Shown here in pieces: positions 35,101 to 47,517 of a stretch of DNA of 64,000 nt; position 1 is the stretch's first letter, and every line of letters starts with the position of its first letter. A program made the translations under genes and the position numbers. The stretch is taken from NCBI RefSeq assembly GCF_029873635.1, contig NC_080419.1, positions 63,833,040 to 63,897,039 on the forward strand, read 5' to 3'. Under the pieces are notes generated by a model, which was given only the letters and a program-made list of their open reading frames with translations, searched no databases and was not told where the DNA came from. This stretch comes from Malania oleifera. Taxonomy: Eukaryota; Streptophyta; Magnoliopsida; Santalales; Ximeniaceae.

Positions 35101-38100
35101 AAGTGGAGGAAGGGTGGATATTAGGAATAGGAAGGAGAAGGACTGGAGAATATGTAGGATTTGGAGGTATGAGATGATAGGGAAAAACATTTTCTTCAAA
35201 TGTGACATCACTGGAGATGAAATTTTTTTTTTTTTTTTTTCAAGATTGTATACACAATAAGCCTTATGATGGGCAAGATAGCCTAAGAAAATAGATCAAA
35301 GAGCACGAGGAGAGAATTTATGTTGGCAAGCGGTTTGGGCATAACACAAACACCTAAACACTCGCAAGTGTGTATACGATGGTGGTTTCTAAAAAAGGTC
35401 ATAAGGTGACTTATGAGTGAGACTGGGTGAAGGAGTGCGGTTAATTAAATAAGTGGTTGTGGGAATGCATTCACCCCAAAAAGAAATGAGAAGATTGTCT
35501 TGAAAACGTAAACACAGAGCCGCATTAAGAAGATAGTGATGTTTACGCTCGGCAACGCCATTTTGTTATGGTGTATCCACACATCTGCGTTTGTGAAAAA
35601 TGACTTGATTGTGAAAAAGGGTTTGAAGTTTATTGGATAGAAATTCTTGACCATTATCAGTGCGCACATGCTTAATAGTGCAATTGAATTGATTTTTAAT
35701 TATGGCGCAAAAATTTTTAAGGCAAGTGAAAGTATCATATTTCATGTGCATATAAGATAGACTCATGTAGTACGCGAGTAGTCATCTACGATTGTTAAGA
35801 AATAATGTGCACCAGATTGTGAAGCTGTAGATAACCACTCCATATGTCACAATAAATCCGATTAAAAGTGCTCTTATTTGTATTCAAAGAAAAAGATAAA
35901 CGAGTGAGCTTTGCTCCTGCACAAACATTACAAGCCAAATGAGAACAAGAAATATTTAAAGTTTTTGGAATATATGAAATAGAAGGGTGACCAAGGTGTT
36001 GATGTCAAAGAATAAGGGTCAGGAACATGCTGAGAGTGGAAAACTGAGGCAGAGAAAGGTTTATGGTGATGAAGTCTATCCCGTACTTCACCCGTTTCAA
36101 TCAGTCTCCTCGTTAATAGGTCCTAAAAAACACAAAAGGTAAAAAAAAATATAGCAACACAATTGAGAGCAGTGGTGAGTTTGCTAATGGACAATAAATC
36201 AAATTTAAATGAAGGCACATAAAGAACATTAGAAAGAGAGAGATTAGGAGAAAAACGCGGAGTGCCACTATGAGTTATAGGAACAATGTCACCATTTGGA
36301 AGCTTAATAGGGTATGGCTGATTAAGAAGTTGAGTATTATCAAGAGAAAACAAATTGGAAGTCATATGATCTGAGGCACTTGAATCAACAATCCATTTAG
36401 TATTAGAAAAAGAAGCAAAATGACAAAAGGCAAGGTTACCAGAAAAATTGGCAGAGTTGGTGTTTGAGGGTGATAAGAGATCCAAGAGTTGACGGTATTG
36501 TTCGTTGGAGAGGCCAGGGACAACAATCTCAGAAGAAGTTAAAGAACCTGTGAAAGTGTTTGTAGCCATTGAAGAACCAGATTTTCTATCGGGTGTTCCA
36601 CGAGATTGAGACTTGTTGCTGGGATAACCGTGCAACCTATAACAATGGGCTTTCCAATGACCATCATGGTCACAATGGTCACATTTTGGAAGATCACGTC
36701 CTCGCCCCTTGCTATAAGGAGGATGAGAAAAATTACGAGGAACCACCATGACAGTAGAGGCGCTGCCTCTCTTTTTGATGCAAAATTGAATAGACCTTGG
36801 TAACAAGACGTAAATGATCCATGGCCAAAATTTGGCTGCGAATTGAAGCATATGAGTCATGTAACCCCATCAAAAACTGAAAAACACGCTCAGTGTCTTG
36901 CATTCGGGTTAATTCTTTCAAGACACCACAAGTGCACTGTAGTGTGGAGGCAAGCATGGGGAGTTCATCCCAATGACCTTTAAGTGTTGTAAAATACACA
37001 GAGATGGTCATGGAGCCTTGGGTGAGAATAGCAATGTCATGCCCCGACTTGAAAATTCTAAGATTGTTACTTTGAGAGAAACGATCCTCAAGATCCAGTC
37101 ATACATCACAGGGTCATTCATGATTGATTAGACTGTGAACAATGGTTTTATCAATGGAGTTAAGGATCCATGACAACATCACATCTCCGGAGGTTTCCTC
37201 TTCGAAGGTGAAGATATTTCTCTAATACTCCTCTCCCCTGGCCAATGTTGTGAGTTTGAAAATTTAAGGACATTCATTTTTCATCTAAATTCTTTATCCT
37301 TTAATTGCTTTATACATTTCCTAATTGCATTTATGTGCAGGATATCAGCGGAAATGACGTAAGCTTGAGCGAGTACAAAGGGAAGGTTCTTCTGATAGTG
37401 AATGTTGCTTCAAAATGGTAATTGCATTTGGCTCATAGATGTTTTACTTTTTGTCCTTGTGTCTTCTTAATGGGGGTATAACTAATGTTGCCTACACACT
37501 CTCTCAGTGTTTGTTTGGTTAAAATGTTGGAAAAAGGGAAAATGCTAAAATTTACAATAACATTCCAACAACACGTGATTGTAACATTTTTTAAATGCTC
37601 ATTTTCTTCTATTTTCCTGCATCATCTTGGTAAAAACATTGAAAGAATCGGTCTTTTCAATGAAGCATTAACCATTTCATCACGTCATAATAAAAAGCTA
37701 CGAAGAGGTATCTTACTTTCCTATGGTAGTTGTGCTGACTATTTTTGTACAACTGACTTGAAGTCCACAAAGTTTTTGTACTAATTCACAAATTATTCTT
37801 GTCCCCAGTTTTTATTTATCTTTTATTTTTTATCAGGCTTATTTATTTGTTTGTTCTTTGACCTTTTTACAGTGGTCTAACACAGTCAAACTACAAGGAA
37901 TTAAACGTTCTGTATGAAAAATACAAAAACCAAGGTCTGTTAGTCATTCTTGGTGAGTTGTTTCTTGTACTTTCGACATTTGAGGTTCTTGGATTCAATG
38001 ATGGTGTTTGTCTGGCAGGGTTTGAGATTTTAGCATTTCCCTGCAACCAGTTTGCAGGACAGGAACCTGGAAGCAATGAGGAGATCCAGGAAGTTGCATG

Positions 38101-39380
38101 CACTATGTTTAAAGCAGAATTCCCAATATTTGACAAGGTAATATGCAATTATTGAAAGTGAAAAAGTGGCATTGGAATACACACAAGGATATTGCTGAAT
38201 CTGATTTGGAATAATCCATTTCTGCTGTTTGAGGCGACATTGTTTTCTTTTGGCTGATACAAGTATAATTTGGTCCACTAGCTTGGCGCCGTGTTTTTTA
38301 TTTATTGAGATTTGCATTTTTGGGTTAAACTGCATAATCATACCTGGAAAAAAAAGGAAAGAAACCTATATAATATAAATTTAAATGTGCTGAAATATTT
38401 TAATGTTCCATTCTAACTTGTGCTCAAATTAGCATTTTTGTAATTTATTTAATTTTCGTTTTCCATTTCACACACACACACACACAGAGTTTGGCTTGGA
38501 AAATTTTTTGAGTTGTGCAAAAAAGTGTTATATATGTAAATCTTTGGAAAAGTTTCAAGTTTTATGCATAGGCTTTATTTCCCTTTTTAATGGAAAATGA
38601 AATAAACAAATGGAGTGTACTAAATACTAATCCTATTCGGGGGCTAAAATAGATAAATATTTTGATCCTGCATGCTGTGATATGTTATTGAGCTAGTTTG
38701 ATGATATAGCTTGAATGAGGTGCAAAATAGAATGATTTCACCATTTTATAGGTTCTACCTCAAAAGTCTTTTAGCCAATGAAATAACCAAATTGGAAACA
38801 TCATTCATTATTTGAAACATAGCTTTCAGAAATCCCATGGTCCTTCTACACTTGCTATGCAAACCGTACTGGCATTGTGCTGGAGCAATTCCATAATTTG
38901 TCAAATATGGCAGAGTTGCATTCTAGTTTGTGGTTTTCTCAATAACATAATATGCCAATTCTCAAAACAATTTAATATTTCAAACCATATTCATAATTTC
39001 AAATTTTTCACTGGGTTTTCTTCTTGCTTAGCAATTATTCCCCATTAATGAACTGTAAGCAGACCTTATTAACATTTCTTTTGGTGTTTATAGGTTGAGG
39101 TGAATGGGAAGAATGCTTCACCCCTCTACAAGTTCCTGAAATCTGAGAAGGGCGGGATGTTTATTGATGCAATCAAATGGAACTTTACAAAGTTTCTAGT
39201 GGACAAAGAAGGAAAGGTTGTGGAGAGATTTGCTCCCACCACCTCTCCCCTTAAAATTGAGGTATGAGCATTATGATCTGTCCGATAATGTTTGCTTCTG
39301 AGATCAGAGTACAGGTGCAGCTAATTTTTCTTCCCACTCTATTGCAGAAAGACATTCAGAACCTGTTGGGATCATCTTGA
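32178..39380 (+). CDS. GPX: Glutathione peroxidase, membrane-anchored, six exons
   Basis: This plant thiol (non-selenium) glutathione peroxidase reduces hydroperoxides, normally with thioredoxin as donor. Coding exons are 32178-32333, 37341-37417, 37873-37934, 38019-38137, 39094-39261 and 39348-39380. All introns are GT-AG, and the joined frame gives 204 residues. Residues 13-30 form a hydrophobic anchor before a short linker, then [10 protein letters not shown] opens the peroxidase fold. Seen directly: peroxidatic Cys78 (NVASKCG), Cys107 and Gln109 (FPCNQF), a third Cys126 as the likely resolving residue, and Trp167 (WNFTKF). The core resembles Arabidopsis GPX2/GPX3, and the N-terminal anchor resembles GPX3, reported in the secretory pathway; which orthologue it is remains open. 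Met38 is an alternative start that would yield a soluble form. Intron 1 is about 5.0 kb because it holds a Copia element. No defect was seen. Confidence 0.93.
32334..33269 (+). other. Intron 1 of GPX, left part
   Basis: Starts with a GT donor directly after codon 52. It is T-rich, as plant introns are, and contains a GTGTGTG run (about 32873-32892) and a 15-base C run (about 33028-33042). No coding content is recognised. Confidence 0.7.
33270..37227 (-). mobile_element. Copia element inside GPX intron 1, broken
   Basis: This is an antisense Copia element relative to the host gene. Parts in minus-strand order are gag with a CX2CX4HX4C-type knuckle (about 36100-37010), protease (DSSASDHMT, near 36370), integrase (about 35250-35900), reverse transcriptase (about 33700-34600) and RNase H end (about 33470-33700). 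The text AAGGTGAAGATATTTCTC occurs at both ends (33438-33459 and 37205-37227), marking LTR sequence; the left LTR is about 190 bases. Coding text is very close to the element at 47805-51765, so they are one family. It has several interruptions. The left border is uncertain by about 10 bases and no target duplication was read. Confidence 0.82.
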
Positions 39381-40307
39381 ACACTAGCATCTGGAGGTTT
39401 CATGGACTACAGGCATTCCTAGCATCCTGTGTGTGTGTTTAGTTATGGTTTTGTGTAATTAAGCTGCTTGCTTCTGCGATATGAAATCATTTTCTTGTGT
39501 CTACTATTGCCTTTGCTCGGATTTAAATCTCTCTCTCTCTCTCTCTCTCATACTTCATATATATTTTTTTAATGTTGTTTGAAAGTTTGGTGACTAATTT
39601 GAGTAAATACAGATTTTTGTGCCTATTGTGTGAATGTTTATTCATATAATTCTCATTCCAACATTAATAAAACACAACTTTTGTCTACATTGCCTCCGTA
39701 TCTGTGTGCGCTCACTTACCTCTTCATCTTTCATGAAGGGGCTTGGTTTGAATATTGTGTTAATGAAGATTCACAGGCTGTTTGATAAATGTGGAAGCTT
39801 TAATACTGGAAAATTTTTGTGGCACTGAATATATATTTCAGGTTGTTCTAACTGTATGGCGTGTTGTTAACATTGCTGATTAGACAAAATGCTTGTAGAG
39901 ATTTGAGACCCTTCGCTGAATAGGCAAATGAAGTTACTGATCCCAGAAACATCTTTTGCTATGTAATGCAACTGAAAAAAGACAAAAAGAAAAAGGTGAT
40001 TGCAGTGCCCTACTACAGGATGGCAGGCTTGATTTGAGCCATCTTGAAATTTGTAGAAAAATTGCTAATGTCAAAAGGAAAAATGTAGTTATTGGTTATT
40101 ACACAATGAATAAAGAGAGGGAGCAAAAATGAGCATCGCCTGGAGGAAATCTTTAACTATCGTCTGGTCCCTCACCCAAGAAAAGAAAACAAATCGAGTA
40201 CAATTGCTTACCATGTCATCTTCTTCTTCTTCTTCGGAAAGGAAATTACAATTGTAGCATCTTCAAGGTTCCTGTGGGGCGGAAGCTTTGCAGATCTGGT
40301 ATGTTTA
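39381..40307 (+). other. 3' flank of GPX
   Basis: It contains the presumed 3' untranslated region, a CT run (39527-39549) and unassigned intergenic DNA. No polyadenylation site could be placed with confidence and no further gene is recognised. Confidence 0.5.
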
Positions 40308-40811
40308 TGAGAAAATTTTCATAAATATATTGCATAAGAAAATTTTCATAAATATATTATAGTCAAAGGATTTTCAATTATCATGAACTTCACATTTATT
40401 TTACCTTTATACGGAAAATAAATAAATCATAACATAAACTTCGCATATCAGAATTAGTCATGCCAAATTAATCAAGAAGTACACCCCGGAGAAGCTGTAG
40501 AAATCATTTCTCCTACTTTTTCTCGGTCTCTATCTTTCCTTCAACAAATTTATGGAATTTTCTCTTCTATAGTTCTCTTTTCCTTGGCTTAACTTAATGT
40601 TTGCTTGCCCTTAAATCTACTCCCCATAACAATAGCTAATATAGGAATACCCTTCAAACTTCTAGCCATAAATATCTCATTAATTTTAAACTAATCCTTT
40701 CATGTTAACCCATAAATATCATTCAATATCCTTTAACATATGGGCATATACCCTTCATGTGGGACCCATATCATTCATGTGGGACATATCCTTTGGGATA
40801 TATATCCTACA
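40308..40811 (-). repeat. Left LTR of Copia element
   Basis: It aligns with 45357-46304 but lacks the TRIM-like insert. Its first bases are internally duplicated (GAAAATTTTCATAAATATAT occurs twice, near 40311 and 40339), so the exact start may be 40308 or about 40331. Confidence 0.7.
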
Positions 40812-41883
40812 TTCTCTCACCTAGCCCATATGAATGATATTAATATAAACTAACAAATAACAATAATGTGTACAAAATATTAACTTATTTATACTTTCAA
40901 TGAAATTACCATAATATCATAATTAAGCAACCTATTAGCACAAGTCATGGCGGTAAATATCATTAAACAGATATCTTCCCTTCCACATACCACAATTGGT
41001 AATAAACCACTTATGATCCATAATAGAAAGTTACCATACTGTCCCTGCAATGTCTTTGTCAAAGACCATTTCTATTTGATAGTAATCCATCTCCATAATC
41101 ATGTGATTGATGGTAAATAGAAATAACGTTCAGAAACACTTTTATTGATATCATTATACATGTTATAGAACAAAACATAAAGATCCACAATCATACATTA
41201 GGGATTACAACCAAGACTCATGTGATAAGCAAGTTCCTTAGATGCCTTTGGTGTTAATCCATTCATTAAAGGATCTGTTATCATGAGCTCAATCCTTATA
41301 TGTTCTATAAGTGCTGTGTTTCCGAACTTCCTCCTTAACGGCCAAATATTTTACCTCCATATGCTTAGCGGCATTAGAATATTTGTCATTTTTGGAGAAA
41401 AAGACTGCTGCAGAATTATCACAATAAATTCTTAGTGGCCTAACTATACTGTCAACAATCCCAAGTCCTGAGATAAAGTTCCGCAACCACAAAGCATGAA
41501 TTGTGGCCTCAAAGCACGCCACAAATTTAGCTTCCACAGTAGATGCTGCTATGATAGTCTATTTGGCGCTCTTCCATGATATTGCTCCTCCATCTAATAG
41601 GAACAAATAACCATACGTTGACTTTCGACTATCAATGCATCCATCAAAATTTAAGTTGGAGTAGCCAACCATCTCCAACTGATTTGTTCTCCTATACGTG
41701 AGCATACAGTGTCTAGTTCCTTTTAAGTACCTCAAGACTTTCTTTGCAGCTTTCCAATGCTCCACTTTGGTATCTCCCGAGCATCCCAACTGCAAAACTT
41801 ATATTTGGTCTCGTACAAGTCTGCACATACATCAAACTCCCAACAACAGATGCAAAAGGAATATTTTCCATACATTTCTTTTC

Positions 41884-42486
41884 TTATTCATTCTGTGGAC
41901 AATCACTGAACTTGTCCCCTTTACAAATAGGAGCTGGAGTTGGTTTACAATCAGTCATATGAAATCTTTCTAGAACTTTATTAATATATTCTTTCCGAGA
42001 GAACCCTAACAATCCAAGTGATCTGTTCCGAAATATTTCAATTCCAATCACATAAGTTGCCTCATCCATATCTTTCGTTTCAAAGTTCATAGAAAGAAAT
42101 CTCTTGGTATCATTTAATAATCCAATATCACTACAGGCAAGTAAAATATCATCAACATATAGAATCAAAAAGATAAACTTGCTCCCACTGACCTTTAGAT
42201 ATATACACCGATCAACGGTGTTTTCCTTAAATCCAAAGGTCGTGATGGTGTCATGGAACTTAAAATACCATTGTATGGAAGCTTGTTTAAGTCCATATAT
42301 TGCTTTCTTTAATTTGGAAACCATATTCTCCTTTCCTTCAATCATCAAACCTTCAGGAAGATCCATATACACCTCTTCGTCTAAATTCCCATTTAGAAAG
42401 GCAGTTTTCACATCCATTTGGTGCAACTCTAAATCAAAATGAGCCACTAAAGCCATTATGATTCTAAGAGAGTTCTTTTTAGACAC
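41884..42486 (-). pseudogene. Copia reverse transcriptase part
   Basis: A 200-residue open stretch contains the Copia reverse transcriptase core, with DVKTAFLNGNLDEEVYM, then YGLKQA and the catalytic LILYVDDILLA. It is a part of the 40308-46304 element. Confidence 0.85.
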
Positions 42487-43741
42487 AGGAGAAAATGTCT
42501 CTTTATAATAAACACCTTTCCTTTGAGTGAAACCCTTCGTTACAAGTTTAGATTTATATCGTTCAATATTGCCATTACAGTCATGTTTGGTCTTAAAGAC
42601 TCATTTACATCCAACTGTTTCAAAACCTTCAGGCAAATCAACGATGTTCCAGACTTTATTCTGTTCCATAGATTTCAGCTCATCACTTATGACATTGATC
42701 CACTTTTCAGAATCATTACTTTCTATGGCTTGTGAAAATGTAACTGGATCTTTACTAGTCCCTAAATCATAATCAGCCTCTTGTAGATATACCAAATAAT
42801 CATCAGAAATAGCTAGTTTCCGTACTCTTTGAGATCTTCTTAATACTATTTCTTGTGATTGTTCTGTAATTGGCTCAATGGTGACATTTTTATTACAAAG
42901 TGATCTATCACTAGATTGTTGTTCAATGTTATCATACCATTCAACAACTAAAGAAACAACAATATATGTCAAAGCTCTAGATATCAGGATAGTAACCTGA
43001 ATTTCTTTAATGACCATATTACGTGATACATCACTTCCACTAACTTCACCATTCTCAAGAAACTTTGCATTATCGGTTTCTACTATTCTCATACTATGGT
43101 TAGGATAATAAAACCTATACCCTTCAGAATTTTCTGGGTATCCAATAAAGTACCCACTCACAGTCCTAGAATCCAATTTACTTTCATTTGGATAATCTCT
43201 GCTGGACAACCCCAAACATGAAAGTGTCTTAAACTCGGTTTCCTTCCCGTCCACAATTCAAAATGAGTTTTCTGAATTGCCTTACTAGGAACCCGATTAA
43301 GCACATTCACTGTTCTTTTAAGGCCTTCCATCCATAATGAAATGGGTACTGAGGAATTACTCAACATACTCCTAACCATTCCCATAAGAGTACGGTTCCA
43401 CCTTTCAGCCACACCATTCTACTAAGGCGTACCAGGCATTGTGTACTGAGCACAAATACCATGTTGTTCTAGGAATTTAGCAAATGGTCTTGGACATTGT
43501 TTAATCTCATCATACCTACCATAATACTCACCACCTCTATTAGATCTGATGATCTTCACTTTTCTATCTAATTGTCGCTCCACTTCAGCAACATATGCCT
43601 TTAAAGCATCTATTGCCTGAGACTTTTCATGCAATAAATAGATATAAGCATATCGTGAAAAATCATCAATAAAGGTGATAAAATAATTTTCTCCACCTAA
43701 AGATGGTGAGTCAAAAGGTCCATATATATTAGTATGAAAAT

Positions 43742-43843
43742 AATTCTAATATTTCCCTTGGTGTCCCCAACGGTTATAATTTTATTGAACTCATTTAAAA
43801 CAATTCTAATATTTCCCTTGGTGTCCCCAACGGTTATAATTTT
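43742..43843. repeat. 60-base tandem duplication
   Basis: A 42-base text beginning AATTCTAATATTTCCCTTGG occurs identically at 43742 and 43802, exactly 60 bases apart. Identity is perfect by eye, so the duplication is recent compared with its surroundings, or an assembly effect. Confidence 0.85.
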
Positions 43844-45030
43844 TTCCTTGTTTATATATATGTATTTATTTGCTCAATTAAGACAAGATTAGCATTTGGA
43901 TTAGCCTAAAAATCTTCTGAATTTTTGAGAGCATATTTTTCAAATACAAAGCACATACACTCTTTATTTGCTATTCCCTTGATAAATTAAGTTTCTAAAG
44001 AGTGTATTTGAGTGATCCAACTTTGATTCCACTTGCTTAAAACTCTCCTTGTTCTAGTTGATTGATTGTTTTTTATTGTTTTTGATTGAGAGTTTTAGCT
44101 AAGGTTTTTCCCCGGTTTAATTAATAATCATTGTCTAGGAAAACCTTGTAACTGGTGAGTCTTTGCATCATTATTGCAAGACTCATTAAGATTGTGTTAA
44201 AATTATTTTCACAAACTTATTTTTTTTTTTAAATATCTCTTAAGCTAATATTTTGAGAAAATTATTTTTGGGATATTTTGAATACTCTTGTGGGAACTCT
44301 TTGTAACCCTAGTTGTGATTGATTAATATTGACACATTGTTTCAAAGAGTATTTGAAAATACACTCTAGGACTTGATTGCACATTGGCATATGATTGAGT
44401 GTTATCACACTTCATTGGCACTAAGCGTAAATACTATCATCTGTGAGTGCATATTTATCTGAACTATATTGTGGTACATATCTACTTGTATAGAAGCACT
44501 TTAGTTGTATGCCAAATTTGAGTTGATTGATTGTATTCCAGGCGTCGGCCTGAAGAGGGAGACTAGCCCTATGAAAATTGCAGATTAATTTTGACCCAGT
44601 TAGGAAAGGTAGGTGTACCATCCTGGTAAGGTGTTGTAAATGATACCGCTCCACCCGTGAAGTGAGCCTTAGTAGAATCCTTGTGCTTGTGAGTCAAGGT
44701 GGGGACGTAGGCGCTTTTGTTGAACCTTGATAACATATTCGGTGTCACCTTTAGTTTCCTTGCTTTATATTGTGCTTTGTGCTTGGTTTAATTTCCTTAC
44801 TGAATATACTGCATATCTAGTTGACACGTTATTGCTCATGGTTGAGAGACACTATAATTGCTTTGAATGTGCTGAAAGTTAATAGATATATCATCTCTGC
44901 AATTTCATACCTATTTAGACTGCCCCTAGGTTGTGTACTACTGTTGCTGGATTAGCTGAACTTAGGAAGAATTTTTAAAATATCAATTCACCCCCCCCCC
45001 CCCCTTTTTGGAATTGCACCAAAGATAGCA
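43743..45030 (+). mobile_element. SIRE-type LTR piece inside Copia element
   Basis: Blocks reading GGCGT.GGCCTGA, CCGCTCCACCCGT.AAGTGAGCC and GGGGACGTAGGC occur in the same order as in the SIRE LTR at 3009-5059. The right end is a poly-C tract plus GGAATTGCACCAAAGATAGCA (in part), matching the 3' end of that LTR. Only the distal part of an LTR is present. It starts with a 60-base tandem duplication and breaks into the integrase region of the surrounding Copia element. It is diverged enough to be a separate subfamily. Confidence 0.75.
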
Positions 45031-45356
45031 AAATGTTCCATAATTAATCAAGTAATGAAATAATTTGCATGCATATCATTCAACAGCCCTACTTTTGTAT
45101 CACTATACAGGGCAAAATCGTCAACGGTCCACATGTAAGAAAATTTTCAAATCAACAAAAAACCCCATAAATCCATCAAATATAATATATATTTTCAGGA
45201 ATCATTTGTCATATGAATTTTTTAGTTCGATTCCATAAAATATCATGAACACAAACTTTCATACAAACCCATAACAAGATCGTAAAGGGTTAAAAGAAAC
45301 GATCTCTATCATGAAAGGAAGATCACGATAAATTTCAACCATAACTCTGATACTAC

Positions 45357-46304
45357 ATGTAAGAAAATTTTTATAAATATACTGTAGTCAAAAGATCTTC
45401 AATTATCATGAACTTCACATCTATTTTACCTTTATGCAGAAAATAAATAAACCATAACATAAACTTCACAAATCGGAATTAGCCATGCCAAATTAACCAA
45501 GAAGTACACCCGAAGAAGCTGTAGAAATCATTTCTCCCACTTTTCCTCGATCTCTTTCTTTCCTTCAACAGATTTATGGGATTTCCCGATTATTAGAGAG
45601 TAGAGGCAGAGAGAGGACAATTTCATATATGCCTTTCTTCTTCCTTTCCTTTTACCTTGCAGCCAACATCACCATTCAGCTAACCCTTAGAGCTTATGAA
45701 CTTAGCTTTTCCTTTCTCTTCTTTAGCTCTCTTTTTCTTAGCTTAACTTGATGTTTGCTTGCCCTCACAGCTACTCCCCATAACAATAGCTAATATATAT
45801 TGTTATAGAGCTCATCCTCAAAACCTAGGTATTAAGGAGAGAGGGCTAAGAGGATCTTATACTGACTTTAGAACTACTCATAGAGACGATGTGTGACTGG
45901 ATGTACATTGATACTCCCCCTCAAGCCCATGGGAGAAATGAGGCGAGGAGAGCCCATGGGGGTAAATGAAGCGAGGAGAAGTCGAACCCATGGAGGAGCC
46001 AAGTAGCCCAAGGCCTAGAGAGCTCATCCTCAAAACCTAGGTACTAAGGAGAGAGAGTTAAGAGGATCTTATACTGGCTTTGGAACTGTTCATAGAGACG
46101 ATGTGGGGCTGGACGTACATTAATATATATATAGAATTAATGAGATATTTATGGTTGGAAGTTTGAAGGGTATTCCTGTATATATATATTCATGTTAACC
46201 CATAAATACATTCTTTCAATATTCTTTAGGATAAGGACGTATACCCTTCGTGTGGAACTCATGTCATTCATGTGGGACATATGCTTTGAGATATATATCC
46301 TACA
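45357..46304 (-). repeat. Right LTR of Copia element, with insert
   Basis: Starts TGTAAGAAAATTTT directly beside the primer-binding site and ends ATATATCCTACA. It is about 440 bases longer than the left LTR, partly because of a TRIM-like insert (45807-46125). Confidence 0.75.
45807..46125 (+). mobile_element. TRIM-like unit with 107-base direct repeats
   Basis: Two 107-base direct repeats (45807-45913 and 46019-46125), starting AGAGCTCATCCTC and ending GTACATT.ATA, flank about 105 bases of GA/CCATGG-rich text that begins with CTCCCCCTC. The layout of short terminal direct repeats around a tiny non-coding core matches terminal-repeat retrotransposons in miniature. The repeats differ at about ten places. 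No target duplication was read. Confidence 0.6.
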
Positions 46305-47499
46305 AAATCAACTAGCTAAACGGTAGGCACGAAGTCAATTTTCCATTACGAGGCCTTGTGTGCGGATAATAATCACTGCAATTTAGTGCAATAGGGCCCA
46401 AGGTGTGAATGAATTAATTAGGGCTCTTGATACTAATAAAGCTGCAAATCAAATGAGTCAATATTCTTTATATTGCCTATGACATACCCAAGTAATAGGG
46501 TTGGAAGAGAGAGAAATCAATATGCTGATGACCCATTATTGAGCCAAATCACCATCGAATTGCACGAGGTAGCAGGGAGAAAATGGATGCAACATAGACA
46601 CATGATGGATGCATATTTAAAGGTAATTGTGCATTCCAGAGGGATCGATTACATGGACAAATTGCTGAACTGCTCCCTGGCAATGGTTTGGGAGGACATT
46701 TTGGTAGGGACAAGAGAATGGTATTTGTAACTGAATGGTATTATTTGCAAGACACACATGAGTGGAGAGGTTTGTCAAGAAGGGAGGCCTTGAATATGCT
46801 AATTTGGCGAAGTTCCATATACACTCCACCGCCAACTTTAGAAAACTTCTTGGGTTCTCATTTGCAGAAAAAGTTTGGGATGGAAGTGAATTATTTTCTA
46901 GCACATGCTAGTGACAATATATGGATTGCTAAGAGGAGCTAAAAAGAATTATCCTGAGATGCATGCTAGAGTGGAATCAAGAGTCAGACGCTCTTCAGTC
47001 TTTAAGAAGGTTAGGTGATCTTTTGATGGCATTTAAGGGCTAGGATTTTAGGGTTTTGTAGTCCTTGTATAAAATCAAAGGTGAAACATTTTGGTAGCAG
47101 TTTCATAAATTATTTTCCAATAATCAGACTGCAGATATTTTCAGGAGGCTATTCAATATGCAGCCCTAGAACCTCAAGTTTACACTTCCAACTTTGTTGA
47201 TATTGCTTTTTCTTTTTCCAGCTTTGTTTTTGCTTGAATCCTTTAAAGGTGCAAAATAATCCTTGTAGCTGCACTCGGACAGCAGCTCTGCACTTTTTAG
47301 ACTGCATCATATTCTCATTTCTCGGCATCTTTTCTACCTTTGTTAATGAATTATTTCTAAAATAATGAATTTTCTTCGCCATGGCTCAACCAAGTGACCT
47401 GATGTAGAGTCACTGACCAGGGCTAGTCTTGGAATATCTGGTCAAGGTTTGATTACTCGGCCAAGATATCCTAAAAAATTGTACCATAAATTCATCTAC
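46305..47499. other. Unassigned DNA with short open frames
   Basis: Open stretches at 46473-46730 (85 codons) and 46688-46942 (84 codons) overlap in different frames and show ordinary amino-acid composition, but resemble no family I know. They might be a decayed host gene or transposon fragment. Nothing else is recognised. Confidence 0.35.
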
Positions 47500-47517
47500 T
47501 GGATGGATGCCTTTTTT

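Larger units (their letters stand above)
40308..46304 (-). mobile_element. Copia element with two LTRs and internal insertions
   Basis: Long terminal repeats at about 40308-40811 and 45357-46304 share GAAAATTTT.ATAAATAT, a TTCAATTATCATGAACTTCAC-type block (in part) and the terminus GGGACATAT..TT.G.GATATATATCCTACA. Next to the right LTR, CTCTGATACTACA is the complement of an initiator-Met-tRNA primer site. Minus-strand parts are integrase (about 43160-43740), reverse transcriptase (about 41880-42490) and RNase H (about 41290-41800). The upstream coding part was not found. A SIRE LTR piece (43743-45030) and a TRIM-like unit (45807-46125) are inserted. The element is broken in several places, and no target duplication was read. 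Confidence 0.8.
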
